Below, piece by piece: positions 61,962 through 64,000 of a stretch of DNA of 64,000 nucleotides (positions are counted from its first letter, which is position 1; the number at the start of each line of letters is the position of its first letter). Location: positions 3,618,501 to 3,682,500 of the forward strand of contig JAWNZC010000348.1 of the NCBI GenBank assembly GCA_035771165.1. Direction: 5' to 3'. This DNA is from Paragorgia papillata. Taxonomy: Eukaryota; Cnidaria; Anthozoa; Scleralcyonacea; Coralliidae. Made by a program: the position numbers and the translations under genes. The notes beneath the pieces are model-generated. The model was not told where the DNA came from, made no database searches, and worked only from the letters and a program-made list of their open reading frames with translations.

Positions 61962-63579
61962 GGGGGGAGGCAGGGGCATTTTTTGACATCCTGTGTATAT
62001 ACAGAACTCGTGACTAAAATTCTTATCAACAGCTTCCGTAGGTCAGTTGTCAGATCACTGCATGCACTAGAATGAAATGGTCGCGGGTTGATTTCTGGCC
62101 GGCAACTGATCCCGGTTTGGTATTAAAATTATTTATATTCTTACATGCTAAGTCAGTCAAGGCCTTTTTGATACTGGTACAAGTGACAGATCATCTTAAA
62201 TATAGGCAATGCATGGCTATGAAACACAAATTTTAATAGTAGTGTCTTGAATGTTCAATAATTTATAAGAATACTGAAAGAAATAAAAGTCAGGCGAGCC
62301 TGCGTGCAGACGCTTCGCATCGAGAAACAATTAAGTTCGAGCATTTTCAATGATTGCATCGGTCAACCGCACTGTCGTGCTAATAAATAAAGCCGTCCTG
62401 GACACGCAGTTTAAAAAACAACAACTGCATGAATAAGCGCCAAATATTATTTATAATTAACAATCTTTTATACAAAGAGTATTCAGTGATCAATCATTAG
62501 GTATATAACAACTCCGTGGGTTAGTAATTAGTAGTGCAATTATGATAACTTAAAACATGCATTATTTTCGTATGCCGTATTTTCTTGGTTAAGCCATAAT
62601 ATTTAATTTTTTTAAACATTTCAATCTTTTTAGAGTGGAGAAATCCGTAAAATCTATCATCTTCATTATACAGCATGGACAGAACTCAACGTTCCTGCTA
62701 GTCCATCGTCTGTGCTAAGTTTTATACAAGATATCTTAAAATTAGAACAGCAGACAGGAAATGGCTTAACTCTAGTGAACTGCAGGTATGTAGTCTTGGC
62801 TTGTGGCACTATGTTAAAATATTTTATTATTCGTAGAAATGTCATTGGTATAATTGTTAAAAACTTATATCTAAACAAAGTCAGTTGTATAACAAAACTT
62901 GCAACATATGTTTCTCTAAAACGACAAACGCAAATTATCATTACATTTGGCACATCTATCACTTTCGTTTCACCATCAGTGAGGAAGGTTTAAATGTTTT
63001 AAAATACAGTAGCCAGTACCTTTGTTATGATATTAAAGGAAAAGGTGAATAGTTAGCAGCTAGAACCATCTGAAGTAGTCAAACGTCTCACCTCTAGGAT
63101 TGAGCGCATTGAAAAGTTGAGGTTTTCCCGAAGTGTCTGCTTTTTCCGCTTTTTGCAAATTATAAATGGTCTCTATGGTGAATAATGATGTCAACAAAAT
63201 AACGAATCTTCATCAATAGTTTTAATAGTTTAATTCTTTAACACCAAAGGACGCCATTCCCAAAAATATTTAAAACTGCACCAGAAAAAATACAATGTTG
63301 CCCTGATACGTCTCAACAATATGCAACCAGTTAGTGCATTATAAACATCCCTATAATTAGTATTTCTCGCATTTGACGGCATGGGGAGAATCGAAGTAGA
63401 ATTTACGTTTTGTATGAATAACAAGACTTTTATGTTCTTCTAGCGATGGCAGTGGTAGGACTGGTACCATTATCACAATCTACATTGCTTTGGAACGTTT
63501 GAAATTGGAAAGTATAATTGATGTATTTAGTATTGTTCGTAATCTTAGAACTCAAAGAGTTGGAATGGTGGAAAGCATT
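29717..63579 (+). CDS. Receptor-type protein tyrosine phosphatase (LAR/type II-like), 30 exons, 3' end beyond window
   Basis: Thirty exons join in one frame (5043 nt, 1681 codons) with matching phases at every junction. Order by residue: signal peptide 1-18; Ig1 19-150; Ig2 151-236; Ig3 237-333; Ig4 334-420; Ig5 421-505; FN3-1 506-602; FN3-2 603-699; FN3-3 700-827; FN3-4 828-922; FN3-5 923-1014; transmembrane helix about 1030-1052; juxtamembrane to 1115; PTP D1 from about 1116; linker; PTP D2 to the window edge. D1 has WPDHGVP (Asp about 1312) and [10 protein letters not shown] (Cys about 1344), so it should hydrolyse phosphotyrosine. D2 has WTE and [10 protein letters not shown] (Cys about 1635) and looks impaired. 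Ig plus FN3 ectodomains on tandem PTPs are typical of LAR-type cell-adhesion receptors; five Ig with five FN3 differs from the usual three Ig of vertebrate LAR. The subfamily is uncertain: some D2 motifs resemble other tandem RPTPs. The final D2 exon, stop codon and 3' UTR are not in the window. Confidence 0.93.
29772..29916 (+). other. GC-AG intron 1 of the RPTP
   Basis: The 5' splice site reads AAAG/GCAAGT, a standard GC-AG consensus, and the 3' site TTGTAG. Joining here keeps the frame (phase 1, codon GTG). Using the GT four bases on gives a TAA within four codons of exon 2. Confidence 0.75.
29917..30312 (+). CDS. RPTP exon 2: Ig domain 1 (V-like)
   Basis: One phase 1-1 exon coding an Ig fold that ends with the [10 protein letters not shown] motif and a final TLRVL strand. 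The first Ig cysteine is missing: the expected position reads VKFLWKYYV. The domain is longer than the four Ig domains after it, as in V-set domains. Several N-glycosylation sequons (NET twice, NVT) are present. Donor GTGAGT. Confidence 0.88.
30313..35105 (+). other. RPTP intron 2, about 4.8 kb
   Basis: The longest intron. It is mostly unique AT-rich sequence; the only structure I see is the nested inverted repeat at 34147-34514. Open frames at 30344-32250 show no domain and were not accepted. Confidence 0.7.
34147..34514. mobile_element. Nested inverted repeats in RPTP intron 2
   Basis: Outer arms TTAGATATACTGCCGAAACA and its partner ending GGCAGTATATCTAA. Inner element 34184-34399 with arms AGCCCTAATCAAACGAGAAC. 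Next to it, a palindrome 34401-34480 built on AACGTTTCGAGCGAAGG and CCCTTCGTCAGAG. Confidence 0.7.
35106..35363 (+). CDS. RPTP exon 3: Ig domain 2
   Basis: Phase 1-1 exon. It begins [12 protein letters not shown] and has both Ig cysteines (LKLGCKASG and GTYKCIARN), the core tryptophan (VSWYKDG) and the D-x-G-x-Y-x-C motif. It follows the longest intron of the gene, about 4.8 kb. Donor GTAAGT. Confidence 0.93.
35699..35989 (+). CDS. RPTP exon 4: Ig domain 3
   Basis: Phase 1-1 exon coding an I-set-like Ig domain, with cysteines in LKIVCDAG and GNYSCIPQN and the DRGNYSC motif. The core tryptophan is replaced: the strand reads TYNFYHES. Sequon NAS. Donor GTAAGT. Confidence 0.9.
36454..36788. mobile_element. 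Palindromic MITE in RPTP intron 4
   Basis: Ends AAGGTGAGGTAATACGG and CCGTATTACCTCACCTT. The arms carry repeated TTGCGTTGCAAGTTGAA motifs in both orientations, so the whole element can fold back. Confidence 0.75.
36908..37571. mobile_element. 660-bp palindrome flanked by TTAA, RPTP intron 4
   Basis: TTAA at 36908-36911 and 37568-37571. The left arm starts GGTTGCTCCACACAGTTTCT and the right arm mirrors it. Each arm is about 300 bp, with a short AT-rich centre. TTAA is the piggyBac-type target. Confidence 0.8.
38245..38505 (+). CDS. RPTP exon 5: Ig domain 4
   Basis: Phase 1-1 exon. Ig cysteines lie in LKISCAAVG and GIYVCTASN, the core tryptophan in IKWTKGK. The loop between the C and F strands is short. 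A palindromic element starts about 15 nt after its donor. Confidence 0.92.
38521..38661. mobile_element. Foldback MITE just after the exon 5 donor
   Basis: Arms of about 45 bp reading GGCTACGTCCACACGTATAC and its complement, with a GTTTTCATATTGTT inner part. Starts 15 nt after the exon 5 splice site. Confidence 0.75.
39164..39418 (+). CDS. RPTP exon 6: Ig domain 5
   Basis: Phase 1-1 exon. I-set Ig domain with cysteines in VKLKCVARG and GRYTCAVSN, core tryptophan in FEWKRDY, and final strand HTVNVFEV. Donor GTAGGT. It is the last Ig domain before the FN3 series. Confidence 0.92.
40333..40623 (+). CDS. RPTP exon 7: FN3 domain 1
   Basis: Phase 1-1 exon with the FN3 pattern: [13 protein letters not shown] (strand B with the core Trp), then the [20 protein letters not shown] strand E-F region (Leu and Tyr core). 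Donor GTAAGT. Confidence 0.9.
41127..41417 (+). CDS. RPTP exon 8: FN3 domain 2
   Basis: Phase 1-1 exon. The clearest FN3 of the set: [51 protein letters not shown] and SGYGNFSEY. Sequons NDS and NFS. Donor GTAAGT. Confidence 0.94.
41881..42032. mobile_element. Palindromic element, copy 2, RPTP intron 8
   Basis: Arms AACTACTTAATAACCGAGAG plus GGTCTTTACGGTAAAATATT, inverted at 41976-42032. It may be the end of a longer element reaching 42369: TTATTATATGGCAC (42033) is mirrored by GTGCCATATAATAAA (42355). Confidence 0.7.
42790..43030. mobile_element. Foldback element before exon 9
   Basis: Arms of about 100 bp: GAATAAAATATAATCCGAAA, GACTTGATATTCAAGTTAAA and CTATTGCAAAGTCA, all mirrored on the right. 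It ends about 115 nt before the exon 9 acceptor. Confidence 0.75.
43146..43529 (+). CDS. RPTP exon 9: FN3 domain 3, long, with dibasic (furin-like) site
   Basis: Phase 1-1 exon of 384 nt, against 291 nt for FN3-1 and FN3-2. It keeps the start ([13 protein letters not shown]) and end ([19 protein letters not shown]) of an FN3 fold. Between them is extra charged sequence containing [10 protein letters not shown], which fits the furin rule R-x-R/K-R (about residues 764-767). Type IIa RPTPs are processed by furin-like proteases in the ectodomain; whether this site is used is inference. Donor GTATGT. Confidence 0.87.
43612..43710 (+). repeat. (TGGAA/TGGGA)n imperfect pentamer repeat
   Basis: Degenerate pentamers (GGAATGGAGTGGAATTGAAT and so on) in intron 9. 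Confidence 0.8.
44012..44238 (+). CDS. RPTP exon 10: FN3 domain 4, first part
   Basis: Starts in phase 1 and ends in phase 0 (AAG before GTTGGC). Encodes [37 protein letters not shown] and NAKYEVKV, the first three quarters of an FN3 domain. It closely parallels exon 12. Confidence 0.87.
44940..45180 (-). mobile_element. 5S rRNA-derived SINE, copy 2 (truncated), RPTP intron 10
   Basis: The minus-strand 5S-like core is at 45173-45121 (GTTAGTACTTGGATGGGTGA). The head found in the other copies is missing. Body GGTTTTCCTCCCTCCGTAAA. Confidence 0.78.
45316..45373 (+). CDS. RPTP exon 11: FN3 domain 4, last strands
   Basis: A 58-nt exon, phase 0 to 1, coding [19 protein letters not shown], the F-G end of FN3-4 (ending in the usual S-x-x-x-x-F pattern). 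It matches exon 13 in position and phase. Too short to stand alone; supported by frame continuity and the domain fit. Confidence 0.82.
46270..46493 (+). CDS. RPTP exon 12: FN3 domain 5, first part
   Basis: Phase 1 to 0. Encodes [29 protein letters not shown] and [11 protein letters not shown]. It aligns with exon 10 over its whole length and breaks at the same codon, which points to a duplicated exon pair. A TTAA-flanked palindrome begins about 67 nt after its donor. Confidence 0.88.
46560..47032. mobile_element. Near-perfect 470-bp palindrome flanked by TTAA, RPTP intron 12
   Basis: TTAA at 46560-46563 and 47029-47032. Termini AGTGCATATAAACCCTCCAC and the mirror GTGGAGGGTTTATATGCACT. The arms are about 220 bp with few mismatches and a very short loop around ACCATTGTCAACAATGG. 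Confidence 0.85.
47589..47640 (+). CDS. RPTP exon 13: FN3 domain 5, last strands
   Basis: A 52-nt exon, phase 0 to 1, coding [17 protein letters not shown] between a good TTGCAG acceptor and a GTACGT donor. Counterpart of exon 11. Confidence 0.78.
47720..47894. mobile_element. Foldback MITE in RPTP intron 13
   Basis: Arms AAGCCTGGTTTCATATAGCC, then GGCAAGGGGCGATGGTCCAA, mirrored to GGAAACCAGGCTT. About 175 bp. Confidence 0.75.
48724..49210. mobile_element. TTAA-flanked TIR element in RPTP intron 13
   Basis: TTAA at 48724-48727 and 49207-49210; termini AGTGCCTATGAAATG and TTCATAGGCACT. The termini resemble those of the 46560 palindrome. The middle holds an unrelated piece (from CAGTGGCGTGGTGGCAAG at about 48993 to a C-run near 49060). 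Confidence 0.7.
49247..49626 (-). mobile_element. 5S rRNA-derived SINE, copy 3, RPTP intron 13
   Basis: The minus-strand 5S-like core is at 49580-49528. The body matches the other copies and the element ends in a (TTA)n tail at 49270-49247, which shows the 3' end. It lies 270 bp before the transmembrane exon. Confidence 0.8.
49896..50022 (+). CDS. RPTP exon 14: transmembrane segment
   Basis: Phase 1 to 2. A short polar stalk ([14 protein letters not shown]) is followed by about 23 hydrophobic residues ([20 protein letters not shown]...) and then RYNYR, a basic stop-transfer signal. This sets the type I topology, with PTP domains in the cytosol. Donor GTAAAC. Confidence 0.93.
50805..50980 (+). 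CDS. RPTP exon 15: juxtamembrane segment
   Basis: Phase 2 to 1. A strongly basic start (RKRQRSQRR) followed by a Ser/Pro-rich, probably disordered stretch ([19 protein letters not shown]). No catalytic motif. Donor GTGTAT. Confidence 0.85.
51037..53050 (+). other. RPTP intron 15, about 2.1 kb
   Basis: AT-rich; no repeat boundaries or exon-like blocks recognised. Confidence 0.6.
53051..53163 (+). CDS. RPTP exon 16: start of PTP domain D1
   Basis: Phase 1 to 0. Encodes [16 protein letters not shown] and NKGFSEEFK, the alpha-1/alpha-2 region that opens RPTP D1 domains. The intron after EFK corresponds to the one after EFQ in D2. Confidence 0.92.
53537..53624 (+). CDS. RPTP exon 17: D1 phosphotyrosine loop
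   Basis: Phase 0 to 1. Contains KNRYANIVT, the conserved NRY substrate-recognition motif; its Tyr stacks on phosphotyrosine in PTPs. Confidence 0.95.
53955..54080. mobile_element. Foldback MITE in RPTP intron 17
   Basis: Arms of 46 bp with one or two mismatches (AGGCCTAGGTCAAACGTCGC ...), loop of about 35 nt. Confidence 0.8.
54279..54352 (+). CDS. RPTP exon 18: D1 YDHTRV and [10 protein letters not shown]
   Basis: Phase 1 to 0. Both motifs are diagnostic of class I PTP catalytic domains. Confidence 0.96.
54838..54874 (+). CDS. RPTP exon 19: D1, 37-nt exon ([12 protein letters not shown])
   Basis: Phase 0 to 1. Supplies the GY...FIATQ segment that precedes GP. D2 has no intron at the matching TQ|AP position, so this split is special to D1. 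Confidence 0.93.
55223..55342. repeat. Perfect 38-bp hairpin with a copied loop, RPTP intron 19
   Basis: 55223-55260 and 55305-55342 are exact reverse complements (start CCCTTATAAAAATTCCACAT). The 44-nt loop begins with 40 nt (55261-55300) identical to 56653-56692. Confidence 0.9.
55933..56030 (+). CDS. RPTP exon 20: D1 DFWRMIWE core
   Basis: Phase 1 to 0. Encodes [19 protein letters not shown] and [14 protein letters not shown], a core helix and strand of the PTP fold. Confidence 0.96.
56170..56289 (+). CDS. RPTP exon 21: D1 KCQKYWP region
   Basis: Phase 0 to 0. Encodes [16 protein letters not shown] and [10 protein letters not shown], the conserved KCxxYWP motif and the strands before the WPD loop. 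Confidence 0.95.
56384..56825 (+). mobile_element. Unclassified repeat, about 440 bp, RPTP intron 21
   Basis: Higher GC than its surroundings: starts near ACGCCTGGGTCAGGCGTTCC, continues GCTCTATACCGCGCGAGC, and ends with an A-rich stretch and GCCGAAACCTAGACTCGGCC. It contains the 40-nt block also found in the hairpin at 55261. Possibly a SINE; no clear Pol III boxes. Confidence 0.5.
57173..57645. mobile_element. MITE in RPTP intron 21 (uninterrupted copy of the 9981 family)
   Basis: About 473 bp. Inverted ends of the form GAGTCAA(A/T)TCCAACTGCGA, then C-runs and a GCAAACCCC...ATTTGAC block. It ends about 17 nt before the acceptor of RPTP exon 22. Confidence 0.75.
57663..57820 (+). CDS. RPTP exon 22: D1 WPD loop and catalytic Cys
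   Basis: Phase 0 to 2. Encodes [20 protein letters not shown], with the general-acid Asp, and ends in IVVHC plus two bases of the next Ser. The intron splits the signature motif after the nucleophilic Cys, as it does in D2. Confidence 0.97.
57949..58084 (+). CDS. RPTP exon 23: D1 P-loop and Q-loop
   Basis: Phase 2 to 0. Completes [12 protein letters not shown] with the phosphate-binding Arg, then [12 protein letters not shown] containing the Q-loop glutamine. All D1 catalytic residues I could check are present. Confidence 0.97.
58378..58615 (+). repeat. (AACAC)n and (AAAAC)n microsatellites
   Basis: AACAC pentamers from about 58378 to 58500, a mixed CA-rich part, then AAAAC units about 58568-58612. 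Spurious open frames run through it on both strands. In RPTP intron 23. Confidence 0.95.
58681..58830 (+). CDS. RPTP exon 24: end of D1 and D1-D2 linker
   Basis: Phase 0 to 0. [14 protein letters not shown] is the last helix of D1; [20 protein letters not shown] and LAKEFQ form an acidic linker into D2, similar in place and length to other tandem RPTPs. Confidence 0.94.
58935..59031 (+). CDS. RPTP exon 25: D2 degenerate pTyr loop
   Basis: Phase 0 to 1. Contains KNRCSSILP, where active PTPs have NRY. The recognition Tyr is a Cys here. Confidence 0.92.
59756..59832 (+). CDS. RPTP exon 26: D2 YDYNRV and [10 protein letters not shown]
   Basis: Phase 1 to 0, the same boundaries as exon 18 in D1. 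The sequence is well conserved, so D2 keeps the fold. Confidence 0.95.
59907..60020 (+). repeat. (TTTG)n microsatellite, RPTP intron 26
   Basis: About 26 TTTG units, then a short run of GTCC units. Confidence 0.95.
60601..60964 (-). mobile_element. 5S rRNA-derived SINE, copy 4, RPTP intron 26
   Basis: The minus-strand 5S-like core is at 60915-60863. Full head (GGGAAGCACGGGTGGCG) and the same 3' region as copy 1 (AGTAAGGATGATTAGC form). Confidence 0.8.
61198..61332 (+). CDS. RPTP exon 27: D2 FITTQAPL and DFWRMTWE
   Basis: Phase 0 to 0. Corresponds to exons 19 plus 20 of D1 without the intervening intron. Usual TQGP reads TQAP. Confidence 0.95.
61592..61717 (+). CDS. RPTP exon 28: D2 HYWP region
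   Basis: Phase 0 to 0. [16 protein letters not shown] parallels KCQKYWP in D1; then [19 protein letters not shown]. Confidence 0.93.
61917..61970 (+). repeat. (GT)n and poly-G tract, RPTP intron 28
   Basis: A short GT run followed by about 30 G. May be a sequencing-fragile site. Confidence 0.9.
62032..62106 (+). mobile_element. tRNA-derived SINE or tRNA pseudogene, RPTP intron 28
   Basis: Resembles a tRNA from its A-box region (GTAGGTCAGTTGTCAGATCA) to its B-box (GCGGGTTGATTTCTGGCCGG), with one missing base in the TTCGA motif and no clean acceptor stem. Not a working tRNA. Confidence 0.6.
62634..62785 (+). CDS. RPTP exon 29: D2 WTE loop and Cys
   Basis: Phase 0 to 2. [19 protein letters not shown] replaces WPD with WTE, and the signature His is Asn (TLVNC). 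The Cys itself is kept. The boundary after Cys matches exon 22. Confidence 0.94.
63444..63579 (+). CDS. RPTP exon 30: D2 degenerate P-loop
   Basis: Phase 2 to 0. Completes [10 protein letters not shown] and continues to [12 protein letters not shown], where the Q-loop Gln of D1 (MVQTE) is Glu. Last exon I can place; donor GTAAGT shows that another exon follows beyond 64000. Confidence 0.93.
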
Positions 63580-64000
63580 GTAAGTAAAAATTAATTACTT
63601 TTTAATAAGCTTTAAATTTTCTTATTCCAAAGATACTTCGTTGGGCACATGAAAGGAACACGTGTTCAGTACGTGTTTTACAAAGTAAATTAACATGTGT
63701 TTACTAATAAGCACATAGCAAAAAATTCTTACTTGTGATTGAGAAGAGTACGGCAATTTCTAGTTAATTCAGTTGAAAGTTAAAATGCTGTCATGAAATT
63801 TCAGGGTTACTGTGGCGACAAAAATACCACGATTCTTGCATGCATGAGCCCGCAATACAATAGAATGAAAAGTGTGCGTTATCTACATCAAGACCCTGTT
63901 GCAGTCTGATGCTCTTATAATACATCGCAATGCCAAGTTTAAAACCATGACAAGATTATTTTGTTAAACTTTCTGGAACACGGTCCCCATGTTTTGACAC

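Noticed and set aside
63805..63909. Possible last RPTP exon after TTTCAG
   Set aside because: The frame opens at GYCGDKNTT and runs to a stop but lacks the QY..F.Y helix expected after the Q-loop of D2. The true exon is probably beyond 64000.

Overview
The window is animal (metazoan) nuclear DNA: AT-rich, with long introns, spliced exons bounded by GT(AAGT)...AG, a multidomain receptor gene, and a dense load of small transposable elements and microsatellites. There is no operon structure, no prokaryotic gene and no complete structural RNA gene. Several repeat families look like ones familiar from cnidarian genomes: short foldback elements, elements with TTAA target duplications, 5S-rRNA-derived SINEs, and a repeat whose core reads like CTGAAAYGCNATTTCCTGCA. 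A cnidarian, perhaps an anthozoan, is the best guess. This is inference; the sequence does not name the species.

Layout. (1) 1-7660: no convincing gene. An old tandem duplication (copy A about 411-4771, copy B about 4837-7654) whose copies differ by inserted elements and one small inversion. (2) 7660-13500: transposon-rich. It includes a three-level nest (9981-12480) whose innermost element (10240-12077, TTA target duplication) carries a small spliced minus-strand gene encoding two ING-like PHD fingers. (3) 13500-21850: dispersed repeats, among them a mariner-like foldback element, a 5S-derived SINE and several TIR elements. (4) 21905-24290: a dead non-LTR retrotransposon on the minus strand (endonuclease, reverse transcriptase and C-terminal motifs recognisable), followed by a tRNA-like SINE pair. 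(5) 24700-29700: microsatellites, foldback elements, a short tandem duplication and the region upstream of the main gene.

(6) 29717 to beyond 63579, plus strand: one receptor-type protein tyrosine phosphatase gene. I could join 30 exons in frame (5043 nt, 1681 codons) before the window ends; the last exon or exons lie beyond the right edge. The protein is a signal peptide, five Ig domains, five fibronectin type III domains, one transmembrane helix, a basic juxtamembrane segment, an intact catalytic PTP domain (D1) and a degenerate second PTP domain (D2). This is the LAR/type II-like plan. Intron 1 uses a GC-AG boundary. The Ig domains and FN3 domains 1-3 are each one phase 1-1 exon. FN3-4 and FN3-5 are each split at the same place, so they look like a two-exon duplication. 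D1 and D2 share seven intron positions and phases. The introns hold many palindromic MITEs, 5S-derived SINEs and microsatellites.

The receptor would sit at the plasma membrane, with adhesion-type Ig/FN3 domains outside and D1 dephosphorylating phosphotyrosine inside. D2 has lost several catalytic residues and is probably regulatory or scaffolding. No second host gene was recognised in the window.
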